NCBI GenBank assembly: GCA_964440985.1
Contig: CAYTWE010000015.1
Coordinates: forward strand, 1 to 44,853
Direction of reading: 5' to 3'
From: UBA1731 sp964440985
Lineage (GTDB): Bacteria; Verrucomicrobiota; Kiritimatiellia; RFP12; UBA1067
Length of the DNA stretch: 44,853 nucleotides
Positions within the stretch are counted from its first letter, which is position 1. Every line of letters starts with the position of its first letter. A model generated the notes under the pieces. It was given only the letters and a program-made list of their open reading frames with translations, was not told the origin of the DNA and did not search any database. Shown piece after piece: positions 33,202 through 40,676 of this stretch. Both the position numbers and the translations under genes were made by a program.

Positions 33202-34065
33202 ATGAGAAAGGGCATCATACTTGCTGGAGGCGCGGGAACGCGCCTCCACCCTCTTACGCAGGTCGTATCGAAGCAGCTTCTGCCCGTGTACGACAAGCCA
33301 ATGGTCTTCTATCCTCTATCCACGCTGATGCTGGCCGGCATCAGCGATGTGCTTGTGATATCCACGCCGCATGATCTTCCGAACTTTGAGAGGCTTCTCG
33401 GAGACGGCTCGGATCTTGGAATGCGGTTCTCGTACTGCGTTCAGGAGACGCCCAACGGACTTGCGCAGGCGTTTGTGCTTGGACGCGATTTCATCGGCGA
33501 CGACGATGTGTGCCTTGTGCTTGGAGACAACATCTTCTACGGCGCAGAGCTGCCGCATCTCCTGCGGGAGGCGAATGAAAGCGTGGAGCCGACGGTGTTC
33601 GGATACCGAGTCGCGGATCCGGAGCGGTATGGCGTAGTGAGTTTCGATGCGAACGGCAATGCTGAGACGATAGAGGAGAAGCCGTCGAATCCCAAGTCGA
33701 ACTACGCTGTTGTGGGGCTGTATTTCTATCCGAACGATGTGGTGGACGTCGCGGCCTCGCTGAAGCCGAGCGCCCGCGGCGAGTATGAGATAACGGACGT
33801 GAACCGTGAGTACCTGCGGCAGGGGCGGCTGAAGGTGCGCCAGATGTCGCGGGGATTCGCATGGCTCGACACCGGTACACATCAGTCGCTTGCCGACGCC
33901 ACGAATTTTGTGCGCGCCATCATTGAGCGGCAGGGGCTGCAGCTCTCGTGCATTGAGGAGATAGCCTGGCACAAAGGCTGGATAGACGATGCACAGCTTA
34001 TGCGACTGGCGGCGAATTACGGAAAGTCGTCGTACGGGACATACCTGAGGGGGCTTCTGCGGTGA
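33202..34065 (+). CDS. rmlA: Glucose-1-phosphate thymidylyltransferase
   Basis: First step to dTDP-L-rhamnose: makes dTDP-glucose. 287 residues, usual length. Seen: LAGGAGTRLHPLTQVVSKQL (7-26), VYDKPMVFYPL, LGDNIFYG, and WLDTGTH near the C-terminus. AGGGGC precedes the ATG, 5 bases after the DUF4340 stop. It overlaps rmlC by 4 bases, and rmlC overlaps rmlD by 4. rmlB, for the second step, is not in the window. Confidence 0.95.
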   Translation: MRKGIILAGGAGTRLHPLTQVVSKQLLPVYDKPMVFYPLSTLMLAGISDVLVISTPHDLPNFERLLGDGSDLGMRFSYCVQETPNGLAQAFVLGRDFIGDDDVCLVLGDNIFYGAELPHLLREANESVEPTVFGYRVADPERYGVVSFDANGNAETIEEKPSNPKSNYAVVGLYFYPNDVVDVAASLKPSARGEYEITDVNREYLRQGRLKVRQMSRGFAWLDTGTHQSLADATNFVRAIIERQGLQLSCIEEIAWHKGWIDDAQLMRLAANYGKSSYGTYLRGLLR

Positions 34066-34607
34066 CGATTGAGCCTACATCCATACCGGACGTGAAGATC
34101 ATCCGCCGCAGGGCGTTCGGGGATTCACGCGGATATTTTGAGGAGACGTGGCGCGAGGATGAGTTTCGTGCGGCCGGCGTAGATGCCAGGTTCGTTCAGG
34201 ACAACCATTCGTTCTCCACTCGCGGTGTCATAAGAGGACTGCATTGGCAGAGGCCTCCGCATATGCAGGGGAAACTTGTGACGGTGATTTCCGGGCGCAT
34301 CGTGGATGTCGCCGTAGATATCCGCAGTGGATCGCCAACATTTGGGCGGTATGTGATGGAGGATCTGTCTGAGGAGAACCATGTGTCGCTTTGGATTCCG
34401 CCAGGCTTTGCGCATGGATTTCTTGTGCTGAGCGAAACTGCGCATTTCACCTACAGGTGTACGGACGTGTACCACCCCGAATGTGAGGCGGGAATGCGAT
34501 GGGACGATCCGTCGCTTGCGATCGCGTGGCCTGTCGATGGACTTGATGTGGTGGCGTCGCAGAAAGACCGCATGGCGCAGCCGTTCTCGGAGGCTGTGGC
34601 CGTATGA
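34062..34607 (+). CDS. rmlC: dTDP-4-dehydrorhamnose 3,5-epimerase
   Basis: Third step of the dTDP-L-rhamnose pathway. 181 residues, the normal size. Seen: DSRGYFEETW (21-30), QDNHSFSTRGVIRGLHWQ with H61, the catalytic base, and the Tyr-containing YRCTDVYHPE (131-140). GTG start at 34062 overlaps the end of rmlA and lies in a GGTGA overlap, so translation is coupled. Confidence 0.95.
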   Translation: MTIEPTSIPDVKIIRRRAFGDSRGYFEETWREDEFRAAGVDARFVQDNHSFSTRGVIRGLHWQRPPHMQGKLVTVISGRIVDVAVDIRSGSPTFGRYVMEDLSEENHVSLWIPPGFAHGFLVLSETAHFTYRCTDVYHPECEAGMRWDDPSLAIAWPVDGLDVVASQKDRMAQPFSEAVAV

Positions 34608-35476
34608 GGATACTCGTAACCGGCGGAAAGGGGATGCTTGGGCGCACACTGCGGCATGAGCTGTCCGGGCACGATCTCTTTGCGGCTGATCTGCCTGAAG
34701 TAGACATCCTCGACACCGCATCGCTTCGTGCTGCATTCCGCTCGTTCCGTCCCGAAGTCACGGTGCACTGCGCTGCGATGACGAAGGTGGACGATTGCGA
34801 GACGGATCGCGAAATGGCGTACAGGCTGAATGAGGACGGCTCTCGCAATGTTGCGGCAGCATGTCGGGAGACCGGCTCGCGCATGATTGCAATCTCCACA
34901 GATTACGTGTTCTCCGGCGACGTTGATGCGGTTGGCGTTGTTGAATCTCATGAGGAAGGCTGGAAGGAGACGGACATTGCCTCGCCGCGCACGGTGTACG
35001 GGGCCTCAAAGCTGGCGGGTGAACGGGCCGTCTTTGATGTTCTGCCGGACGCAACCGTTCTGCGCATTGCATGGCTGTATGGATCAGGGGGGCCGAGCTT
35101 TGTGCATACCATGGCGGCGCTTGGGGCGCAAAACGGCGCTCCGCTGAAGGTGGTAGATGACCAGCGTGGAAATCCAACATCGGCGAAGGTCGTGGCGGAT
35201 GAGATAAGGTTTCTGCTTGAGCGCCCGGAGGTATGCGGAGTGGTGCACGGTACGTGCAGCGGAGTGTGTTCCTGGTATGATCTGACAGTGGAGCTGTTTC
35301 GTCTGCTGGGATATTCACGCGAGGTCATGCCATGCACAACGGCGGAATTCCCGCGCCCTGCGCCGCGTCCTGCCTACTCTGCGCTCTCGAACACCGTACT
35401 TGCGCTTCTCGGATACAGTACGCCAGACTGGCGCACTGCCCTTTCCTGTTTTGTGAAGGAGGAGTTCGTAAGGTGA
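34604..35476 (+). CDS. rmlD: dTDP-4-dehydrorhamnose reductase
   Basis: Last step of dTDP-L-rhamnose synthesis, NAD(P)H-dependent. 290 residues. Seen: TGGKGMLGRTLR (6-17), ISTDYVFSGD (the STDYVF motif), VYGASKLAGE with the YxxxK catalytic pair, and LRIAWLYG. It overlaps rmlC by 4 bases. Lower in the operon, the 35477-35579 stretch has no clear gene. The pathway lacks rmlB here; dTDP-glucose 4,6-dehydratase must be encoded elsewhere if the pathway is used. Confidence 0.94.
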   Translation: MRILVTGGKGMLGRTLRHELSGHDLFAADLPEVDILDTASLRAAFRSFRPEVTVHCAAMTKVDDCETDREMAYRLNEDGSRNVAAACRETGSRMIAISTDYVFSGDVDAVGVVESHEEGWKETDIASPRTVYGASKLAGERAVFDVLPDATVLRIAWLYGSGGPSFVHTMAALGAQNGAPLKVVDDQRGNPTSAKVVADEIRFLLERPEVCGVVHGTCSGVCSWYDLTVELFRLLGYSREVMPCTTAEFPRPAPRPAYSALSNTVLALLGYSTPDWRTALSCFVKEEFVR

Positions 35477-35579
35477 AGAACCCGGATTGCACCGTGTCCC
35501 AAAATGTGGCGATTGTTCGCGTCCAGAATGTACCCGGCATAGGGGCGGGGAAGAGTCTCAGGCGGAAAGGAACGCCACC

Positions 35580-35663
35580 ATGTCGGAATCATTGATTTCC
35601 GTTGTCATACCCATATGCAATCGTGCGGAGATGATCGGTTTCAGCGTGCAGCATACTCATTGA
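35580..35663 (+). pseudogene. Truncated glycosyltransferase family 2 (stub)
   Basis: ATG at 35580, preceded by AAAGGAACG, reads MSESLISVVIPICNRAEMIG, which is the standard N-terminus of GT2 enzymes (the VVIPxxNRxxxI nucleotide-binding start). It ends at a stop after 27 residues, and no further GT2 sequence follows. The remainder has been lost, probably with the arrival of the cassette that starts 13 bases later. It sits where a rhamnosyl or other envelope glycosyltransferase would be expected after rmlD. Confidence 0.7.
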
Positions 35664-35675
35664 GAGCTTAAAAGA

Positions 35676-36665
35676 ATGCTTTTTATCGTAGATTATAGGG
35701 ACAAGACCGGGAAAAGGGCCACTGTTGAACTTGATGCCCTTGACAAGGATGCTGTGCTGGCGGAACTTGGCAGACGAGGCATTTCGGCTCTCGCCATTCG
35801 AGCAGGTTTGCCTAATCCAGCCAAGAACCGGCTGTTGATTTCAAAGATGAAGATCTTTAAATGTGTTGGCTTGGGTGTGCTGACGGCTTTGGCAATGGGC
35901 TTTGCACTTTGGTTTTTGCCTAAAGGCTGCAATAAAACCGATTCAACCGCAACGGCAGTCAAACATCAATTGTCCGGCGGAAATCAATTTCACGGTGCGG
36001 CAAGGGAGGTGAGACGCGCAAAGCCAACCGAAGAGACGTCAACCATTGGCAGGACGAAAGAGGCGCAATCAACTCCTCTGTCTGCGACACCGCCGGTTGT
36101 CCGCAGCAAATGCGTCATAACGAACAAGGTCACACAGTCTGTCCGTAGTCGGTATGACGTCTTTGAGCATCGCGTCGAGAGTGAATTGGCGTTTCTTGCC
36201 TGTATGCCTTTGGGGACGATGGTGATTGGAAACCGTGATTTTGACGAACAGTTCATGCGGGAGCTCGGCGAAGCCCTTGACGATGAAATCACGATATCGG
36301 ATGACGACACAGATGAGGCCAGATACTACAAGCAGACCGTAATAGATTTAAAGAAAGAACTCGGCTCAATGCTGAAAAACGGCGAGGATGTCGCTGCGGC
36401 GCTTTCGCAAACCAGGAAGGAACTGCAGGATCTCGGCGTCTACAAGACGCAGCTTGAGATTGAACTGAACCGTTTCATGTCGAATGGCGAGGATGTCTCC
36501 GAACAGGATGTGGAGGATTTCGTGAATGCGGCCAACATAATGCTCAAGGAAAAGGGCATTGAACCATTTGAATTCAATTCCCTGACACGAACCATCATGA
36601 GACATAGACCTCTTTTCAATTCCAAAGGACAAATAGACAGCCAACAAGGGACCGATCATGAATAA
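35676..36665 (+). CDS. Membrane protein with PilC/GspF-like N-terminus (cassette gene A)
   Basis: 329 residues, not a known named family. Residues 1-45 (YRDKTGKRATVELDA, then DAVLAELGRRGISAL) resemble the small N-terminal domain found in PilC/GspF proteins, but the PilC membrane domains are absent. One transmembrane helix lies at about 61-82. A Ser/Thr/Lys-rich linker (85-155) leads to a helical domain (about 160-310). Its region 193-300 aligns by eye with 142-238 of the protein at 37425 (MRELGEALDDEITISDD against ASDLQKALETPIKISSDD), so the two are paralogues. DNA is AT-richer than the rml genes before it. It overlaps gene B by 8 bases. Confidence 0.7.
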   Translation: MLFIVDYRDKTGKRATVELDALDKDAVLAELGRRGISALAIRAGLPNPAKNRLLISKMKIFKCVGLGVLTALAMGFALWFLPKGCNKTDSTATAVKHQLSGGNQFHGAAREVRRAKPTEETSTIGRTKEAQSTPLSATPPVVRSKCVITNKVTQSVRSRYDVFEHRVESELAFLACMPLGTMVIGNRDFDEQFMRELGEALDDEITISDDDTDEARYYKQTVIDLKKELGSMLKNGEDVAAALSQTRKELQDLGVYKTQLEIELNRFMSNGEDVSEQDVEDFVNAANIMLKEKGIEPFEFNSLTRTIMRHRPLFNSKGQIDSQQGTDHE

Positions 36666-37428
36666 ATGCTCATTTGCGATGACACTTGCGGTATGCATGG
36701 GTATTGCATTCGCCAAAACCGCAACTTCAGACATAAACCATGCCGCAGCGAAATGCAGGAACGCCGAGATGGAAGAATACCGCCGCACCGGTGGCATCCT
36801 CAAACGGCCTGGCACACAAAAGGGTCGAATTGTTTTCCTCAACTGCCAATCAGCGGCGGATGATGCGATAATTCTCAAGAGCGCAAGCAACTTTGAAAAG
36901 GAGCTGAGCTATGGCATCGAAGTTGAAAGAGGTTCGTTCGACATCAAGAATCCGAGGATTGCTGGCGAGGCGACTCTTTTCATCGTGAATGACGCCAATC
37001 TTCCGAAGATGCTTGTTGCACCTGAAGACAGATGGGCGATGGTGAATGTGGCACATCTATCTGCGCCGGACCCAAATGTATTTTGCTCCCGTGTTTCGAA
37101 AGAACTGTCGCGAGGTCTTGCGCTCCTTGCAGGAGGTTTCCTTTCGCAATTCCAGCAGACCCTGACGGAATGTGTCACGTCTCCCGAGCAACTTGATAAA
37201 TATCATGACTGGCGACTGCCGTTTGATACGCTGCAAAAAATGAAATCATACTTGAAGGGGTATGGGCTGTCCCCGTTCGAACCTGTGACATACAGGGATG
37301 CATGTTACGAGGGTTGGGCACCGCCACCAAAAGATGAGACGCAAAAAGCCATAATGAAGGAAGAGGTTGCGTACCGGGAAAAAGAGAAGAAAGAGAAGGC
37401 AGAGTCCGACGCCAAGGGCAAAAAGTGA
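36658..37428 (+). CDS. Exported protein of unknown function (cassette gene B)
   Basis: 256 residues. A signal peptide (MNKCSFAMTLAVCMGIAFA) precedes a mature domain of about 215 residues and a charged Lys/Glu-rich tail (about 225-256). Segments that look conserved in character: DRWAMVNVAHLSA (about 122-134), ELSRGLALLAGGFLSQFQQ (about 147-165), and YRDACYEGWAPPPK near residue 217. I see no known catalytic motif: there is no HExxH. It sits between two paralogous membrane proteins with 8- and 4-base overlaps, so it is probably their partner in the envelope. The role is unknown. Confidence 0.68.
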   Translation: MNKCSFAMTLAVCMGIAFAKTATSDINHAAAKCRNAEMEEYRRTGGILKRPGTQKGRIVFLNCQSAADDAIILKSASNFEKELSYGIEVERGSFDIKNPRIAGEATLFIVNDANLPKMLVAPEDRWAMVNVAHLSAPDPNVFCSRVSKELSRGLALLAGGFLSQFQQTLTECVTSPEQLDKYHDWRLPFDTLQKMKSYLKGYGLSPFEPVTYRDACYEGWAPPPKDETQKAIMKEEVAYREKEKKEKAESDAKGKK

Positions 37429-38144
37429 AATTCAGGTACGCATACAAGACCTCTGACGGAAAACGTCATGAAGATTTCATAGATGTTCCGTCAAGAGAAA
37501 AGGCATTCGAAACCTTACGGGCAATGGGCATTCGTCCGATAAAGGTTGTCGCTACTGACGGATCAAAAGCCAACGGGGAGATAAGAGGGATTCGAAAACG
37601 TGTCTTTGTGGCGTCTCTTGTTTTCGTTGCAATCATAGTGGGGCTTGCGGCGCATTTTGCCACAAGGAAAGGTGGTGATATTGTTCGACTGCTGCCGATT
37701 GAAGAAGCGGCAACCTGTGTGCCGCGCCATTTCATCCAGCAAGCTACCGACTTGTCATCCCACGAGGAGACATTCAGTTTCGTCTCTGAAAGGTTTCTCT
37801 TGAATTTCTCCATGCCGGCAAGACTGATGGCTGAAAGCCCCACAAATCTCCAGTCGATTGCATCTGATCTTCAAAAAGCGCTTGAAACCCCCATTAAGAT
37901 ATCATCCGATGATTCTCCAGTTGATGTTCAATTAAAGGGTGTTGTCGTGAGTTTGAAGAATGAGGCCGAACTCATCATCAAATCAGGGCGAACGCCGGTT
38001 GAAGCCTTGATCTATTTCATTGACAGGCAAAAAATGGAATATGAACACCGCAAGCGGATCGTCGAGCAGGTGAAACGGGGCGAAATGACTAAAGAAGTCG
38101 CAAATTCGCTGTTTCGCTCAATGGGCTTTGAAGAAATCCGGTAA
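37425..38144 (+). CDS. Membrane protein with PilC/GspF-like N-terminus (cassette gene C)
   Basis: 239 residues starting at GTG 37425, which overlaps the gene B stop (GTGA). Residues 1-42 (FRYAYKTSDGKRHEDFID, then KAFETLRAMGIRPIKVV) resemble the N-terminal domain of PilC/GspF. One transmembrane helix lies at about 59-78. The outer part is helical and ends with LIYFIDRQKMEYEHRKRI and MTKEVANSLFRSMGF. It is a shorter paralogue of the protein at 35676, without that protein's long linker. The start gives the best N-terminal match. It is followed by a 594-base gene-free stretch. Confidence 0.7.
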   Translation: MKFRYAYKTSDGKRHEDFIDVPSREKAFETLRAMGIRPIKVVATDGSKANGEIRGIRKRVFVASLVFVAIIVGLAAHFATRKGGDIVRLLPIEEAATCVPRHFIQQATDLSSHEETFSFVSERFLLNFSMPARLMAESPTNLQSIASDLQKALETPIKISSDDSPVDVQLKGVVVSLKNEAELIIKSGRTPVEALIYFIDRQKMEYEHRKRIVEQVKRGEMTKEVANSLFRSMGFEEIR

Positions 38145-38180
38145 TTGAATGTCCGTGTCCCATGTGGATTGCAAAGGCGC

Positions 38181-38276
38181 TGGACGGCGTACGCACGCAT
38201 GAAGCGGTACCCAGATTCCGATGCAGACGCGATGGGCAACACCAGTTGGACAGTGTACGCACGCATGAAGCGGTAC
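38181..38276. repeat. Direct repeat pair, 30 bases, 36-base spacer
   Basis: Copies at 38181-38210 and 38247-38276 share TGGAC, two variable positions, then 22 identical bases that begin GTACGCACGC and end GCGGTAC. The repeat period is 66 bases. The 36-base spacer between them is unlike the flanks. Only two copies are present; no third occurs at the next period on either side. Confidence 0.75.
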
Positions 38277-38394
38277 TGGCGCATTGCATGGCAACGAGCC
38301 GAAACGCAAGGGTTATTTTGCTTTGGAGATTTCTCAATTTTTTTCTGACGGACGAGGCGTTGCGCCGGGTTGCATCATGCGGGCGCGGAAGTTC

Positions 38395-38496
38395 GTTGCT
38401 TCCGCTGCGGGGAGTTTTGGAGTATCGGAGTTCGGGGCGAATTGTGGAACAACCTCGCGCCTCCAAGCCTCCGAAACTCCCGGTGGCGAAAGCAAC
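38395..38496. repeat. Imperfect 28-base inverted repeat
   Basis: 38395-38422 and the complement of 38469-38496 agree in about 23 of 28 positions (left starts GTTGCTTCCGC, right ends GCGAAAGCAAC), with an inner arm possible between. The whole could fold into a 102-base hairpin, as an RNA or a MITE-like element. GCGGAAG...CTTCCGC (38385-38405) at its left edge could compete for pairing. Confidence 0.6.
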
Positions 38497-38682
38497 AACA
38501 CCCCTACGGCATCTGGCTCGTAGGCGATTTCTTATAGGGCGTATAGTAGACGCGCTCCGCATTCTCGCAGCCGAATCTTCACTTGGCGCAACGTGAAAAC
38601 CGCGACGTCGCCCTTTATTTATAGGGGTTCGGCGATTTTCTTGTCCGAAAAAACGGGGAACCTCCAAAATTTCGCGACCCTA

Positions 38683-38711
38683 TTGCATTGCATGGCATTA
38701 TATGATATACT
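38683..38711 (+). promoter_or_regulatory. Promoter of tRNA-Asn
   Basis: TTGCAT (38683-38688), 17-base spacer, TATACT (38706-38711), followed about 27 bases later by the tRNA. A CCCCG and T-run (TTTTTT) lie between. Confidence 0.7.
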
Positions 38712-38738
38712 ACGCCCCGTTTTTTGACCAATTCACGT

Positions 38739-38813
38739 TCGGGCGTGGCGCAGTGGTAGCGCAGTTGACTGTTAATCAATTGGTCGCTGGTTCGAATCCA
38801 GCCGCCCGAGCCA
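38739..38813 (+). tRNA. tRNA-Asn (GTT)
   Basis: Full cloverleaf: acceptor TCGGGCG pairs with CGCCCGA; D-arm GCGC/GCGC; anticodon stem GTTGA/TCAAT with loop CTGTTAA and anticodon GTT at 38771-38773; T-arm GCTGG-TTCGAAT-CCAGC. Discriminator G, then CCA encoded at 38811-38813. Confidence 0.96.
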
Positions 38814-38831
38814 TTCGGTTCAGAGTTTCAG

Positions 38832-39059
38832 ATGGCAAGTGCAGACGATAAAGCGATTGAAGTCACCGGAACTGTCGTAAAGGTTCTTCCGGCGACGATG
38901 TACACTGTTCGCCTTGAGAACGGTCATGAGATACTTGCGCACATTTCAGGCAAGATGCGCAAGTTCTTCATCAAGATAGCGATAGGCGACAAGGTGACGG
39001 TTGAGATATCACCGTATGACCTCGGCAAGGGTCGCATCACCTACCGCCATAAAACCTGA
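38832..39059 (+). CDS. infA: Translation initiation factor IF-1
   Basis: 75 residues, an S1-type OB fold that binds the 30S A site. Seen: AIEVTGTVVKVLPATMYTV, LENGHEILAHISGKMRK and SPYDLGKGRITYR, the family pattern over the whole length. It lies 18 bases after the tRNA and likely shares its transcript. An extra few N-terminal residues (MASADDKAIE) are normal in several phyla. Confidence 0.96.
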   Translation: MASADDKAIEVTGTVVKVLPATMYTVRLENGHEILAHISGKMRKFFIKIAIGDKVTVEISPYDLGKGRITYRHKT

Positions 39060-39106
39060 TTCATCGGCCTCGGCGTTTCCATGTCGTGCCGCGCCCGCAC
39101 ATTTTG

Positions 39107-39115
39107 TGGTATAAT
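39107..39115 (+). promoter_or_regulatory. Extended -10 promoter of the exosortase gene
   Basis: TGG-TATAAT (39107-39115), with ATG at 39123 only 7 bases after the -10. Transcription would begin at or next to the start codon, giving a leaderless mRNA. No good -35. Confidence 0.65.
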
Positions 39116-39122
39116 CGGCGGC

Positions 39123-40676
39123 ATGAACAAAACCGATGGCGTATTCAACCGATCGACCATGACTGCTCTTGTTGCGGTTGTGGTCGTTGTGTTATCTGCG
39201 TTGTTTGGGTTTTCCGGAATGTTCGTCCGGATTCACGGCATATTTGCGTACGCCACAGAGGAGGACATGTCATTTGGCTGGTTCGTGCCTCTGTTTTCGC
39301 TGTATGTGCTGTGGACGCAGAGAGCCGCGCTATCGCATGAGATCCGATGCGGTGCATTTTCGTGGGTTGGCCTTGCTGCCAGCGTTCCGTTTCTCTGCGT
39401 GGCGCTTCTTGGGACGCGGGGCGTTCAGCTGCGTTTGGAGGAGTTGGGCTTCATAGGCCTTTGCGTCACTGTCCCATGGACGTTTTTCGGCTGGAGATGC
39501 GCAAGGCGGTTCTTGTTTCCTGCGAGCTATCTTCTGTTCTGCATTCCGCTTGCGACATTCCTTGACGTCGTGACGATTCATCTGCGGTACATCGCAAGCG
39601 GAACGGCCATGGCGGTGCTGAACGGATTTGGACTTGATGCAATCCGCGAGGGTACGGCGGTCGTGTCGCGAGGGGCGCATCCGTTTGCGGTGGATGTGGC
39701 CGAACCATGCTCCGGGCTGAGATCGCTTTTCGCCTTGATGGCACTCACCGCCGGATATGCGTATTTCAACCAGCCGACATGGCTTCGGCGAGGGATTCTC
39801 TTCATCTGCTCCGTTCCTCTTGCCGTCGCCGGCAATGTCGCCCGCATAGTTTCCATATGCCTCATCGCCTCGTGCACCGATCCGAAGTTCGCCACGGGGT
39901 TCTATCACGACTACTCCGGATATATTGTGTTTCTCGTCGCAATCGTGCTCATGGTCGTGGCGGGAGAGGCCATAGACAGGATCTTTGCGCGGACGTCCAA
40001 GGTGTCACGCAAAGAATCCTCAAGGGAAGCCGTCAACGGAACGGATGCCGAAGCGGATGTGCAATGCGTCCGGCGGCATGGCGTGTTCGCTACGCTGTCT
40101 GCCGCCGCATTCTTTGTTGCGGTGTTTATCTTCCAGGCGATGACGCCCGCAGCCATCATTGCCAAATCGCCGGCGGTTGAGTTCCCGTCGATTGAAGGAT
40201 ATGTGACGGACGACGAACGGTTCGCCGACATCCAGAAGGTTTCGGAAGCCGAACTCAACATCCTCCCCAAGGATACTCGGATTGTCAAGAAAATGTACGT
40301 GTCGCAGTCCGGCGCAAGTTTCCTTGTGTCGATCGTCATCGGCGGAACGTCAAGGGCGTCGATCCATCGTCCAGAACTCTGTCTGCCGTCGCAGGGGTAC
40401 GTCATGTCCAGTCCGCGCAATGTGGAATGTGCAGGCAGACCGTGGCACGTGATCGACATTGCGCGCCACGGCGGAATGCGCGGAATGCAGGCGTACACCT
40501 TCTTCAACCAGGAGGGCTACCGCACGGCGTCGCACATGGGGCGCATCTTCAAGGACGTGCTTGACCGCTCCGTGCTGAACCGGGTTGACCGCTGGGTCAT
40601 GGTTTCAGTTCACGCGCAAGGTGCGAACGAGGCTGAGCTTATCGACTTTCTGAAGGTGTTGGAGGTGCAGAGGTGA
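39123..40676 (+). CDS. Exosortase fused to EpsI-like domain
   Basis: 517 residues. Residues 1-290 are an exosortase: about eight membrane helices with the catalytic Cys in AEPCSGLRSL (C196), Arg in GNVARI (R241) and His in FYHDYSGY (H262). Residues 350-517 form an EpsI/DUF3485-like extracytoplasmic domain (HRPELCLPSQGYVM is typical). Exosortases process PEP-CTERM-type sorting signals, or act with EPS gene sets in the EpsI fusion form. No PEP-CTERM substrate is in this window. Upstream in-frame ATG at 39081 is rejected: the promoter overlaps that start. It overlaps the next gene by 4 bases, tying it to glycan synthesis. Confidence 0.88.
   Translation: MNKTDGVFNRSTMTALVAVVVVVLSALFGFSGMFVRIHGIFAYATEEDMSFGWFVPLFSLYVLWTQRAALSHEIRCGAFSWVGLAASVPFLCVALLGTRGVQLRLEELGFIGLCVTVPWTFFGWRCARRFLFPASYLLFCIPLATFLDVVTIHLRYIASGTAMAVLNGFGLDAIREGTAVVSRGAHPFAVDVAEPCSGLRSLFALMALTAGYAYFNQPTWLRRGILFICSVPLAVAGNVARIVSICLIASCTDPKFATGFYHDYSGYIVFLVAIVLMVVAGEAIDRIFARTSKVSRKESSREAVNGTDAEADVQCVRRHGVFATLSAAAFFVAVFIFQAMTPAAIIAKSPAVEFPSIEGYVTDDERFADIQKVSEAELNILPKDTRIVKKMYVSQSGASFLVSIVIGGTSRASIHRPELCLPSQGYVMSSPRNVECAGRPWHVIDIARHGGMRGMQAYTFFNQEGYRTASHMGRIFKDVLDRSVLNRVDRWVMVSVHAQGANEAELIDFLKVLEVQR

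Larger units (their letters stand above)
38145..38738. other. Gene-free stretch with repeats, before tRNA-Asn
   Basis: 594 bases. ORFs on both strands exist but are low-complexity and read through repeats with no family-like residues, so none is called. It holds a 30-base direct repeat pair (38181-38276), a 28-base imperfect inverted repeat (38395-38496), a small hairpin TCGCC...GGCGA (about 38614-38636), and the tRNA promoter (38683-38711). Confidence 0.6.

Noticed and set aside
36658..37428. Archaemetzincin-type or other metalloprotease in gene B
   Set aside because: No HExxH or similar metal motif is present in the mature protein.
38181..38276. CRISPR array
   Set aside because: Only two repeat units, with differences between them, no third at the next period on either side, and no cas genes in the window.
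38089..38667. 192-residue minus-strand ORF in the gene-free stretch
   Set aside because: It runs through the repeat pair and inverted repeat, is low in complexity, and has no ribosome binding site.
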